The position numbers and the translations under genes are program-made. Positions 26,780 to 34,989 of a stretch of DNA of 62,141 bases are shown here, piece after piece. Below the pieces are notes generated by a model. It saw nothing but the letters and a program-made list of their open reading frames with translations. It had not been told where the DNA came from and made no database searches. The stretch is from the NCBI GenBank assembly GCA_022842165.1, contig JALHQC010000021.1, positions 1 to 62,141 on the forward strand, in the 5' to 3' direction. Positions within the stretch are counted from its first letter, which is position 1; the number at the start of each line of letters is the position of its first letter. Origin of the DNA: a bacterium. GTDB lineage: Bacteria > Pseudomonadota > Alphaproteobacteria > Rhizobiales > Aestuariivirgaceae.

Positions 26780-29067
26780 GCGGCGTTCCTCATGCGATGG
26801 GCCTCGGCCTGCTGCCCGGAGTGCTGGCTGGCGGCAGCGGCGCTTCCAGTCCTGCCCAGCCCGACGCGCAGCGCATTGGCGATGACGATAATCGAGGACG
26901 TTGACATTGCAATGGCCGCAACCAGCGGCGAGACGAGGCCCGCCATGGCGAGCGGCACGGCCAGCACATTATAGCCGACGGCGAGCCCGAAATTCTCCTT
27001 GGCGATCTTCTGGCTGCGGCGGCCGGTGCGGATGGCGGCCACCACGGCATCAGCCGATTCCGTCATGAAGACGGTTTCAGCCGCCGTGCGGCCGATGTCG
27101 GAGGCGGTCGCCGGCGCCATGGAGGTGAAGCCCGCGGCGAGCGCGGCCGCATCGTTGATGCCATCGCCCACCATCAGCACCTTGCGCCCGGTCTTGGTGA
27201 GGGCATCGACATAGGCAAGCTTCGCCTGCGGCGAGGCGCGTGACACGGCGGTATCGATGTCGAGCCGATCGGCCACGCGGTGCACGGCCGCCTCGCGGTC
27301 TCCCGAGAGGAGATGGATATCCATGCCCATGGCCTTGAGATCGCGGATCGTTCCTTCGGCATTGCTCCGCAACGCGTCTTCGAAGTGGAACAGGACTGGC
27401 GGCCGCGTTCCCCGGCGGAAGGCAAATTCCAGCAGCCCCTTGTCTTCGGACGTCTCCTCGACGCCGCACCACGCCCGGCTGCCCAGCCGCAGCTGTTCAC
27501 CGTTGAAGGTGCCGGAAAGGCCAAGGCCCGGCTGCTCGGCGATGTCCGAAACGGTAAAGGGCTTCAGCCCGCGGCGGTTCACCTCGCGCACCAATGCCAC
27601 CGAAAGCGGATGCCTGCTCGATTGCGCAAGCCCCGCCGCCAGCGCCAGCGTATCGGTCGAAACCATCAGCGGAGATACAAGGCTCGGTTCGCCTCTCGTG
27701 AGCGTGCCGGTCTTGTCGAAGATCACGGTATCGACGGCGGAGAGCTTTTCCAGCGCCGCGCCATCCTTGATCATCACGCCGGAACGGAACAGCCGACCGC
27801 TCGCCACCACCTGAACGGCGGGAACGGCAAGCCCCAGCGCGCAGGGGCAGGTGATGATCAGAACGGCAATCGCCGCCATCAGCGAGTCATGCCAGCCATT
27901 GCCCAGCAGAAGCCATCCGGCGAGCGTTCCCGCCGCAAGCGTATGGACGGCGGGCGAATAGAACCGCGCCAGCCGGTCGGCGATACGGATATAGCGCGAC
28001 TGGCCTTGCTCGGCGGTCGACATCAGCCGCACCAGTTCGCTCAGGAACGTGTCGTTGCCGGCAGCCGTCACTTCAATGGTGAGCGGTGCGGTCATGTTCA
28101 GTTCGCCGGCATGCACCTTGTCCCCGCAGCGCACGGTTTCGGGCGCGGTCTCGCCGGTCAGCAGTGAACGATCCATGTCGCTGATGCCCACGGTCACGAT
28201 GCCGTCGGCGGGGAGGCGGTCGCCGGCGGCCACGGCCACGGTCATGCCGGTCTTCAGGTCGCGCGCCGCCACATAGCGGCGGGAACCATCGGCCTCGATG
28301 AGCGTCGCGCCGTCGGACGACAGCGACACGAGCTGCGCAATCGCCGATCGCGCGCGGGCCCGCATCAGGTGATCGAGGTAGCGGCCCGCCAGCAGGAAGA
28401 ACAGCAGCGTGACGGAGGCATCGAAATAGGCGTGCTCGCGGCTGTGAATCGTCTCGAACAGGCTCATGAAGGAGGCGAGCAGCACACCGAGCGAAATCGG
28501 CACGTCCATGTTGACGCGGCCGAGACGCAGGGCGTTCACCGCCGAATAGAAGAAGGGCCGCCCCGCGTAGGCGACGGCAGGCAGCGCAATCATGGCGGAA
28601 AGCCAGTGGAACAGGTCGCGCGTTGCATCTTCGGCGCCCGACCATACCGAGACCGACAGCAGCATCACGTTGCTGGCGGCAAAGCCCGAAACGGCCAGCG
28701 CTTTCAGCAGTCTTGCGCCCTCGCGGTCATCGCGGGTGAGTCCGGTTTCGCGCGGGTCGAAGGGCCGCGCCATGTAGCCCATCTCGCCCAGCCGGTCGAT
28801 CAGCGCCTGCGGCTCGATCCTGCCGGCATCATAGGTCGCCGCCACGCGGCGGCCCGTCAGGTTGACCCGCGCGGACTTGACGCCATCGAGCGCCATGAGC
28901 CCGGTTTCGATCTCCTGCATCACCGCCGGGCGGTTGGCCTGCGGCACCAGAAACTCGATCCGCTTCTGGCCAGCACCCGCGTCCGAGATCCAGCGCTCGG
29001 CATCGGCACCTTCAAGCTTGAAGGGCTGGAAGAATTCACCATCAATGGTGCAGCAGGGCATCGTCAT
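26776..29067 (-). CDS. ccoI: copper-transporting P1B-type ATPase of cbb3 oxidase assembly
   Basis: A 763-residue inner-membrane ATPase (FixI/CcoI) that supplies copper for CcoN. A degenerate HMA domain lies at about 36-100, then eight membrane helices; the ion-binding motif CPCALG is near residue 406 and the phosphorylation motif DKTGTLTRG near 450. GDGINDAAAL marks the hinge region before the last two helices. The HMA domain has no CxxC: the loop after FLVP reads QANRPAV, with Arg46 and Val49 where cysteines are expected, although a CC pair is present at residues 5-6. The gene overlaps ccoS by 4 bp and is separated from ccoH by 207 bp that hold a palindromic repeat. Confidence 0.94.
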   Translation of the reverse strand: MTMPCCTIDGEFFQPFKLEGADAERWISDAGAGQKRIEFLVPQANRPAVMQEIETGLMALDGVKSARVNLTGRRVAATYDAGRIEPQALIDRLGEMGYMARPFDPRETGLTRDDREGARLLKALAVSGFAASNVMLLSVSVWSGAEDATRDLFHWLSAMIALPAVAYAGRPFFYSAVNALRLGRVNMDVPISLGVLLASFMSLFETIHSREHAYFDASVTLLFFLLAGRYLDHLMRARARSAIAQLVSLSSDGATLIEADGSRRYVAARDLKTGMTVAVAAGDRLPADGIVTVGISDMDRSLLTGETAPETVRCGDKVHAGELNMTAPLTIEVTAAGNDTFLSELVRLMSTAEQGQSRYIRIADRLARFYSPAVHTLAAGTLAGWLLLGNGWHDSLMAAIAVLIITCPCALGLAVPAVQVVASGRLFRSGVMIKDGAALEKLSAVDTVIFDKTGTLTRGEPSLVSPLMVSTDTLALAAGLAQSSRHPLSVALVREVNRRGLKPFTVSDIAEQPGLGLSGTFNGEQLRLGSRAWCGVEETSEDKGLLEFAFRRGTRPPVLFHFEDALRSNAEGTIRDLKAMGMDIHLLSGDREAAVHRVADRLDIDTAVSRASPQAKLAYVDALTKTGRKVLMVGDGINDAAALAAGFTSMAPATASDIGRTAAETVFMTESADAVVAAIRTGRRSQKIAKENFGLAVGYNVLAVPLAMAGLVSPLVAAIAMSTSSIIVIANALRVGLGRTGSAAAASQHSGQQAEAHRMRNAA

Positions 29068-29093
29068 GGATAAATTCCTATGCTGCCTTTACG

Positions 29094-29245
29094 TCCTCTC
29101 CCGCAAAGCGGGAGAGGAAGGGGCCCCAACACAGTTGGGGTAGGTGAGGGGAAGTATGAGCGATATCGTACACCGAAGTTCTCTTCCCCTCATCTCCCCG
29201 TTGCCTTGCAACGGGTCCCTTCTTCTCCCGCGCTGCGGGAGAAGA
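29094..29245. repeat. palindromic repeat cluster, family B, between ccoH and ccoI
   Basis: Four hairpins lie in about 150 bp: CTCTCCCGCAAAGCGGGAGAG, a CCCCAAC/GTTGGGG stem, CCCGTTGCCTTGCAACGGG and TCTCCCGCGCTGCGGGAGA. The outer parts are approximate reverse complements of each other, as in families A, C and D. Placed between two genes of one assembly operon it may uncouple ccoI-ccoS expression from ccoGH. Confidence 0.8.
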
Positions 29246-29274
29246 CGATGCTGAGCGGCTGAAGATCACCTGCC

Positions 29275-29757
29275 TCACCCCTGCACCATGAAGCGGAAGA
29301 TCTTGCGGTAGACCAGCGCGTCCTTGCCCCTGGCCTCGATCTCGATTTCCCAGACGCCGGGCGCGAGCTTCACAGGCGCGGAATAGACGCCGGCGCCGAT
29401 GGTGCTGAAGGTCACGGCCTGATCGTCCCTTGCGGTCGCGGGGCGTTCGAGCTGGCCGGTAACCTGCAGGCCCTCGATCTTGTTGGCCGCCTTGTCGGTG
29501 AAGGTGAAGCGCACGCGGTCCGGGGTCTGGCTCATCTCCACCTTCCAGCCCATCGCGTCCTGGGCCTTGGCGCGCGCCAGATCCTTGTCGAAGCTCTGGC
29601 TCGCCACATAGCCGTTCTTGACGATCAACCCCGACCAGGTGGAGTTGGCGAGATAGGCCATCGTGAAGTTGACGGCGATGATGACACCGAAAAATGCGAT
29701 GAGGGACACCAGCACATGCTTGCCAGTAATGGGCTTTGGTGTTTCTGCCATGGACAT
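29275..29757 (-). CDS. ccoH: FixH family protein of cbb3 oxidase assembly
   Basis: A 160-residue inner-membrane protein (FixH/CcoH) required for stable cbb3 oxidase. One N-terminal helix (HVLVSLIAFFGVIIAVNFTM) is followed by FANSTWSGL-like YLANSTWSGLIVKNGYVASQ, the conserved FixH block, and by a periplasmic beta-rich domain. I choose the ATG at 29757 because AGGA lies eight bases before it; an ATG two codons later is a possible alternative. The start is 10 bp from the ccoG stop, so ccoG and ccoH are surely cotranscribed. Confidence 0.92.
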   Translation of the reverse strand: MSMAETPKPITGKHVLVSLIAFFGVIIAVNFTMAYLANSTWSGLIVKNGYVASQSFDKDLARAKAQDAMGWKVEMSQTPDRVRFTFTDKAANKIEGLQVTGQLERPATARDDQAVTFSTIGAGVYSAPVKLAPGVWEIEIEARGKDALVYRKIFRFMVQG

Positions 29758-29767
29758 TGCTATCATC

Positions 29768-31279
29768 CTATTCGCCGGGCGCGTGGAAGACGGTTTGTTC
29801 GACCGCCGTCTCCGCCGCGCCCGAGAGGTTCAGTTCTTCGATCTTGAAGGTGAAGTCGGTCTTGTCTTCCGTGATGACTTTCTGGTCCTGGGTGGCAACA
29901 TAGATCTTCACGGCGCGCAGCTTGTCGGGGTCGACGGCAATCTCGATCGTGCTGCGGGGAGACGATTGCTCGCCGACCATTTCCATCGTGGCGCCGGGCA
30001 GATCCTCGATGCTCAGCCGGAAATTCCGCTGCTCCTGCTTCTTGTTCAGGATCTTCACGGTGTAGCCGTTGCGGATCGAGCCATCCGACAGGGTCACGAA
30101 GATCGGGTTGCGGTCGGGCACGATGTTGACGTCGAGCTGTGAACGGTTGACCAGCGTCACCAGCATGCCGACGCCGACGGCGGCCCACATCACGGAATAG
30201 ATCGCGGTGCGCGGGCGAAGCAGATGCTTCCAGTCCCAATGCTCGTTCTTGCCGGCGACGTTCGCCGCGTAAAGTGTCGAGGTGGTGTAGTTGATGAGGC
30301 CCTTGGGCTTTCCCACCTTCTCCATCACCGCATCGCAGGCGTCAATGCACAGCGCGCAGTTGATGCATTCGAGCTGGTTGCCGTCGCGGATGTCGATCCC
30401 CATCGGGCACACCGCCACACAGGCGTTGCAATCGACGCAGTCGCCGACCTTGAGCCCTTGCGCTTCCGCCTTCTTGCGGCCCGCCATGCGCGGCTCGCCG
30501 CGCCAGGCATTGTAGGTGACGATGAGGGACTCCTCATCCAGCATCGCACCCTGGATGCGCGGCCACGGGCACATGTAGGTGCACACCTGTTCGCGCATGA
30601 AGCCCGCGAAGGTAAACGTCGTGGCGGTGAGGATGGCGATGGTGAAATAAGCGACCGATGCGGCCTCGCCCGTCACCAGTTCCATGAACAGGGTGGGCGC
30701 GTCCGCGAAATAGAACACCCAGAAGCCGCCGGTGGCGATGGCGATCGCCAGCCAGATCGCCATCTTCGTAGCCCGCTTCGTGAACTTCGAGAGGCTCGGC
30801 GGCGACTTGTCGAGCTTGATCCGCGCATTGCGGTCGCCCTCGATCTTGCTTTCGACCCAGATGTAGAGGTCGGTCCATACCGTCTGCGGGCAGGCATAGC
30901 CGCACCAGGCGCGGCCGAAGAGCGAGGTGACCAGGAACAGCCCGACGCCCGCCATGATGAGGAGGCCCGCCACGTAGTAGAATTCCTGCGGCCAGATCTC
31001 GATGAAGAAGAAATAGAAGCGGCGATTGGCGAGATCGATGAGGATCGCCTGGTCGGGTGCCGTACCGGGCCTGTCCCAGCGCAGCCAGGGGGCGATATAG
31101 TAGATGCCGAGCAGCACGAAGACGAGCGCCCACTTCAGCCGGCGGAAGGTGCCCGCCGCCGCCTTGGGATGAATCTTGACGCGCGATGCATAGAGCGAGC
31201 GGTTCTCCGCCTTGTTGACCGCTTCCGCATCGTGCCTGTCGACGCCATTGGCATCGACCGTATTGATAATCTGAACCAT
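29768..31279 (-). CDS. ccoG: cytochrome c oxidase accessory protein CcoG (polyferredoxin)
   Basis: A 503-residue inner-membrane iron-sulfur protein (RdxA/FixG), proposed to reduce copper during cbb3 oxidase assembly. Several membrane helices occupy about 35-110, 160-240 and 345-365. Two 4Fe-4S motifs are plain: CVDCNACVAVCPMGID (about 278-294) and CINCALCIDACD (about 302-313); an earlier CGYACPQTVW and CTYMCPW add membrane-edge cysteines. The C-terminal domain (about 370-503) is the periplasmic Ig-like FixG_C fold. It is separated from ccoP by 120 bp containing a palindromic repeat. Confidence 0.96.
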   Translation of the reverse strand: MVQIINTVDANGVDRHDAEAVNKAENRSLYASRVKIHPKAAAGTFRRLKWALVFVLLGIYYIAPWLRWDRPGTAPDQAILIDLANRRFYFFFIEIWPQEFYYVAGLLIMAGVGLFLVTSLFGRAWCGYACPQTVWTDLYIWVESKIEGDRNARIKLDKSPPSLSKFTKRATKMAIWLAIAIATGGFWVFYFADAPTLFMELVTGEAASVAYFTIAILTATTFTFAGFMREQVCTYMCPWPRIQGAMLDEESLIVTYNAWRGEPRMAGRKKAEAQGLKVGDCVDCNACVAVCPMGIDIRDGNQLECINCALCIDACDAVMEKVGKPKGLINYTTSTLYAANVAGKNEHWDWKHLLRPRTAIYSVMWAAVGVGMLVTLVNRSQLDVNIVPDRNPIFVTLSDGSIRNGYTVKILNKKQEQRNFRLSIEDLPGATMEMVGEQSSPRSTIEIAVDPDKLRAVKIYVATQDQKVITEDKTDFTFKIEELNLSGAAETAVEQTVFHAPGE

Positions 31280-31296
31280 CGTTCCCTGTCTTTTCT

Positions 31297-31393
31297 TCCC
31301 TCCCCCTTGTGGGGAGGGACCGAGGGTGGGGGGCCGCGAGTCGCTGCGCTTCTGTTACCCCCACCCCAACCCCTCCCCACAAGGGGGAGGGGC
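31297..31393. repeat. long inverted repeat, family A copy 2, between ccoP and ccoG
   Basis: The same C/G-rich arms as at 21084, inverted around a loop of about 25 bp that contains CCGCGAGTC. It separates the structural ccoNOQP genes from the assembly genes ccoGHIS. A hairpin here could stabilise the upstream mRNA or partly terminate it, giving more structural than assembly protein. Confidence 0.85.
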
Positions 31394-31399
31394 TTCTTG

Positions 31400-32293
31400 T
31401 CACTGCGTCGCCGGCACTGCCGCCTGTCCGCCGCCCAGCGAGTGGACGTAGACCGCCAGCTGCTTGATCGTCGTATCGTCGAGGCGTGTCGACCAGCCGG
31501 GCATCACGCCATGGCGGGGCTTCGTCACCTGTTGAGCCACCTGCTCGACCGATCCGCCATAAAGCCAGATCTTGTCGGTCAGGTTGGGTGCGCCCATGTC
31601 GGCATTGCCCTTGCCGTCCTCGCCGTGGCAGGCCGCGCAATTGTCGATGAAGGGCTGCTTGCCGGCTTCCGCCTTCGCGGCATCGGCCTGTTCACCTGCC
31701 AGCGTCAGCACGTAATGCGACACGTCTGCGATTTCCTCGGGCTTCAGGATGCCGTCGGCGCCGAAGGCCGGCATCTGCGAATCGCGGGTGTCGGCAGAAA
31801 CCGTGTAGCGGATGCCATGCTGCAGTGTCGTATAGATATGGTCCGCCGTGCCGCCCCACAGCCAGTCGTCGTCGTTGAGATTGGGGTAGCCCGCCGAACC
31901 GGCCGCACCCGCGCCATGGCACTGCACGCAGTTCACCTTGAAGGCTGCCGCGCCACCCGCCCGCGCGAAGGCCAGCATCTCCGGGTCTTTCAGAATGTCC
32001 TCGAGGCTCGCCGCAGAAATCTTCTCGAGCTGCGCCTTCTGGCCTTCCTTGGCCTGGTTCACGCTTTCGGCGAGTTCGCCGCGCGAAGTGTAGCCCAAGA
32101 GGCCCGGCGTCGCGCTGGTGAGCATCGGCCAGGCCGGATAGGCGACCGTATAGGCAAGCCCCCAGATGACCGTGCCGTAGAGCGTATAGAGCCACCACTT
32201 GGGGAGCGGCGTGTTCAGCTCCTTGATGCCGTCCCACTCATGGCCCGTCGTGTCGGTGCCGGTGATTTCGTCCTTTTGAATGTCTTTTGCCAT
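31400..32293 (-). CDS. ccoP: cbb3-type cytochrome c oxidase subunit III (dihaem)
   Basis: A 297-residue membrane-anchored dihaem cytochrome c that passes electrons to CcoO. The start at 32293 (MAKDIQKDEITGTDTTGHEW) is typical, with ELNTPLPKWWLYTLYGTVIW entering the membrane helix. The two haem sites are CVQCHGAGAAG and CAACHGEDGKG, with axial methionines probably in QMPAFG and VMPGWS. Length and domain order match the family. It is four bases downstream of ccoQ. Confidence 0.97.
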   Translation of the reverse strand: MAKDIQKDEITGTDTTGHEWDGIKELNTPLPKWWLYTLYGTVIWGLAYTVAYPAWPMLTSATPGLLGYTSRGELAESVNQAKEGQKAQLEKISAASLEDILKDPEMLAFARAGGAAAFKVNCVQCHGAGAAGSAGYPNLNDDDWLWGGTADHIYTTLQHGIRYTVSADTRDSQMPAFGADGILKPEEIADVSHYVLTLAGEQADAAKAEAGKQPFIDNCAACHGEDGKGNADMGAPNLTDKIWLYGGSVEQVAQQVTKPRHGVMPGWSTRLDDTTIKQLAVYVHSLGGGQAAVPATQ

Positions 32294-32297
32294 CGGA

Positions 32298-32459
32298 TCA
32301 GTCCTCGGAACCGTTCTTGAGGGGAATGCGCGCGGCCTCGTCGTAGTGCCTCTTGGAACCGGGGCGGAAGACGAAGACGGCAGTTGCGACAAAGAAGGCG
32401 AACATGGCGACAAGGCCCCAGCTGTCCGCGAAGTGCCGCATCAGGGTGTAGGTTTCCAT
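32298..32459 (-). CDS. ccoQ: cbb3-type oxidase subunit CcoQ
   Basis: A 53-residue single-pass membrane protein starting METYTLMRHFADSWGLVAMF and carrying the FVFRPGSKRHYDEAARIPL block seen in CcoQ of alphaproteobacteria. It stabilises the oxidase complex. It lies in the 168-bp gap between ccoO and ccoP, two bases after the ccoO stop and four bases before the ccoP start, and is short enough to be skipped by length cut-offs. Confidence 0.94.
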   Translation of the reverse strand: METYTLMRHFADSWGLVAMFAFFVATAVFVFRPGSKRHYDEAARIPLKNGSED

Positions 32460-32461
32460 GA

Positions 32462-33178
32462 TCAGCGCGGCTCCAGTTCGGTCTTGAAGGTCGAGAAGTC
32501 GACCAGCGTGCCCAGCATCTGGAGATAGGCGACCATGGCGTCCATCTCGGTGACGCGCGCCGGATTGCCGTCGAAGTCGCGCGCCTGGGCCTTGGGATAG
32601 CGCTCCATGAACCCATCGGTGTTTTCGCCCGTGGCCTGGGCCTTCATGTCGGCCTCGGCGTTTTCGATCATCTCGTTCGAGTAGGGAACGCCCACCATGG
32701 CATTGACTTTCAGGTGGCGGCCGAAGCCTTCGAGCTTGACGTCGTTGTCATAGAGATAGGCGTAGCCCGGCATCACCGATTCCGGCACCACGTTCCGCGG
32801 ATTGGCCAAGTGCTCGCGGTGCCAGTCGTCGGAATAGCGGTTGCCGACGCGGGCGAGATCAGGCCCCGTGCGCTTCGATCCCCACTGGAAGGGATGATCG
32901 TACTGGCTCTCGGCGGCGAGGCTGTAATGGCCGTAGCGTTCGACCTCGTCGCGGAACGGACGGATCATCTGGCTGTGGCAGGTGTAGCAGCCTTCGCGGA
33001 CGTAGACGTTGCGTCCGGCGAGTTCCAGCGGCGTGTAGGGCCGCATGCCCTCGACCTTCTCGATCGTGTTCTGGAGATAGAACAGCGGAGCGATCTGGAC
33101 GAGGCCGCCGATGGTCACCACGAGGAAGCTGAAGATCAGCAGCAGCGTGGCATTCTTTTCGAGTAATTCGTGCTTCAT
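32462..33178 (-). CDS. ccoO: cbb3-type cytochrome c oxidase subunit II (monohaem)
   Basis: A 238-residue monohaem cytochrome c anchored by one N-terminal helix ([19 protein letters not shown]). The haem-binding site is [20 protein letters not shown], preceded by [30 protein letters not shown] and the methionine in [13 protein letters not shown] are also family-typical. It links CcoP to the CcoN active site. It is placed 19 bp after ccoN. Confidence 0.97.
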   Translation of the reverse strand: MKHELLEKNATLLLIFSFLVVTIGGLVQIAPLFYLQNTIEKVEGMRPYTPLELAGRNVYVREGCYTCHSQMIRPFRDEVERYGHYSLAAESQYDHPFQWGSKRTGPDLARVGNRYSDDWHREHLANPRNVVPESVMPGYAYLYDNDVKLEGFGRHLKVNAMVGVPYSNEMIENAEADMKAQATGENTDGFMERYPKAQARDFDGNPARVTEMDAMVAYLQMLGTLVDFSTFKTELEPR

Positions 33179-33197
33179 GGCACCCGTGTCCTTTTAC

Positions 33198-34832
33198 TTA
33201 TGCCGCGGCAGAGATGACGCCGACGTTCTGCGTCACGGGGCTTCTGCCCCACACTGTGCGGTAGAGGTTGTAGACCATGATCAGCGCGCCCACGAGGAAG
33301 AGGGCACCGCCGAAGGCGCGGATGACGTAGTAGGGATGCATCGCCGCCACCGTCTCCGCGAAGGAGTAGACGAGGAAGCCCTGGTCATCGTACTCGCGCC
33401 ACATCAGGCCCTGCATGATGCCCGACACCCACATCGCAGACGCGTAGACCACGATGCCGAGGGTCGAGAGCCAGACATGCCAGCTGACGAGGCGGAGCGA
33501 ATAGACTTCCTTCTGGCCCCACAGGCGCGGGATCAGGTGGTACATGCAGCCCATCGAGATCATGCCGACCCAGCCGAGCGCACCTGAATGCACGTGGCCG
33601 ATGGTCCAGTCGGTATAGTGGGACAGCGAGTTGACGGCCTTGATCGACATCATCGGGCCTTCGAAGGTCGACATGCCGTAGAAGGCGACCGAGATCACCA
33701 TCATGCGCAGCACGGGGTCGGTGCGGAGCTTGTCCCAGGCGCCCGACAGCGTCATCAGGCCGTTGATCATGCCGCCCCATGAGGGCATCCACAGCATGAT
33801 CGAGAACACCATGCCCAGCGTCTGCGCCCAGTCGGGAAGGGCCGTGTAATGGAGGTGATGCGGACCCGCCCAGATATAGAGGAAGATCAGCGACCAGAAG
33901 TGCACGATCGACAGACGGTAGGAATAGACCGGACGGTCGGCGCGCTTTGGAATGAAGTAGTACATCATGCCGAGGAAGCCGGCGGTGAGGAAGAAGCCCA
34001 CCGCGTTATGGCCGTACCACCATTGCGTCAGCGCGTCCTGCACGCCTGAGAACACCGAGTAGCTCTTCGAACCGAAGAACGAGACGGGAATCGACAGGTT
34101 GTTGACGATGTGCAGCATCGCGATCGTCACGATGAAGGACAGGTAGAACCAGTTCGCCACGTAGATGTGGGGTTCCTTCCGCTGCAGCAGCGTGCCGAAG
34201 AACACGAGGAAGTAGGCAACCCACACGACGGTCAGCCAGAGGTCGACGTGCCATTCAGGCTCGGCATATTCGCGTCCCTCGGTCACGCCCATCAGGTAGC
34301 CCGTGGCGGCCAGCACGATGAACAGCTGGTAGCCCCAGAACACGAACCAGGCGAGGTTCCCCAGCGCCAGCCTCGTGCGGTTCGTCCGCTGGACGACGTA
34401 GAACGAGGTGCAGATCAGCGCGTTGCCGCCAAAGGCGAAGACCACGGCCGAGGTGTGCAGCGGGCGCAGCCTGCCGAAGTTCAGCCATTCGATGTTGGTG
34501 AGAAGATCGGGGTAGGCGAGCTGGAGGGCGATCACCAGGCCGACCAGGAAGCCGACGACGCCCCAGAACACCGTGATGATGGCGCCCCAGCGCACCACGC
34601 CGTCGAGATAACCGGTGGTCTCGGCCGCGGGCTTGCCGAAGCTCCGCGCCTTGAAGATCAGGGCGAGGATCGCGGCGCCCGCGAAAATGAACATGTGGAC
34701 GGCGAATGGCGCATCTTCCGCCTTCGCGCCCATCGTGATGGCAATTATTGCAAGCAGGACCCAAAGCCCCATCTGCACGAGCGAGCCGGATCCCATCGGA
34801 GATCCTTTCGCCACATCTACACTAGCCCCCAT
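33198..34832 (-). CDS. ccoN: cbb3-type cytochrome c oxidase subunit I
   Basis: A 544-residue catalytic subunit holding haem b, haem b3 and CuB, which reduces oxygen and pumps protons under microaerobic conditions. The start at 34832 ([16 protein letters not shown]) has AGGGGG upstream. Twelve or more hydrophobic helices are visible. Ligand histidines lie in [46 protein letters not shown] and [13 protein letters not shown]. It heads ccoNOQP and has a good FixK/FNR box 62 bp upstream. Confidence 0.97.
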   Translation of the reverse strand: MGASVDVAKGSPMGSGSLVQMGLWVLLAIIAITMGAKAEDAPFAVHMFIFAGAAILALIFKARSFGKPAAETTGYLDGVVRWGAIITVFWGVVGFLVGLVIALQLAYPDLLTNIEWLNFGRLRPLHTSAVVFAFGGNALICTSFYVVQRTNRTRLALGNLAWFVFWGYQLFIVLAATGYLMGVTEGREYAEPEWHVDLWLTVVWVAYFLVFFGTLLQRKEPHIYVANWFYLSFIVTIAMLHIVNNLSIPVSFFGSKSYSVFSGVQDALTQWWYGHNAVGFFLTAGFLGMMYYFIPKRADRPVYSYRLSIVHFWSLIFLYIWAGPHHLHYTALPDWAQTLGMVFSIMLWMPSWGGMINGLMTLSGAWDKLRTDPVLRMMVISVAFYGMSTFEGPMMSIKAVNSLSHYTDWTIGHVHSGALGWVGMISMGCMYHLIPRLWGQKEVYSLRLVSWHVWLSTLGIVVYASAMWVSGIMQGLMWREYDDQGFLVYSFAETVAAMHPYYVIRAFGGALFLVGALIMVYNLYRTVWGRSPVTQNVGVISAAA

Positions 34833-34894
34833 GAGAGACCCCCTTTCAAGATAACGTTCATCGCAACGAATGCGTGGGGGCGGGCCGTCCAGCA

Positions 34895-34908
34895 TTGACA
34901 TGGATCAA
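34895..34908. promoter_or_regulatory. FixK/FNR anaerobox upstream of ccoN
   Basis: TTGACATGGATCAA, a near-perfect TTGAT-N4-ATCAA palindrome, lies 62 bp upstream of the ccoN ATG. That distance suits activation by a Crp/Fnr-family regulator. It also lies 82 bp upstream of the start I prefer for the divergent sensor kinase, so it may act on both. Its 6-base core overlaps an upstream ATG of the kinase frame, which is a reason to reject that ATG as the real start. Confidence 0.82.
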
Positions 34909-34989
34909 TCTCGGGCGGGCCAGCCACCGCTTCTTTGGTGGGGTGGGAAGACCGGAAGCCGCTTGATTCCAGCGGTTTTCGCGCCGATC

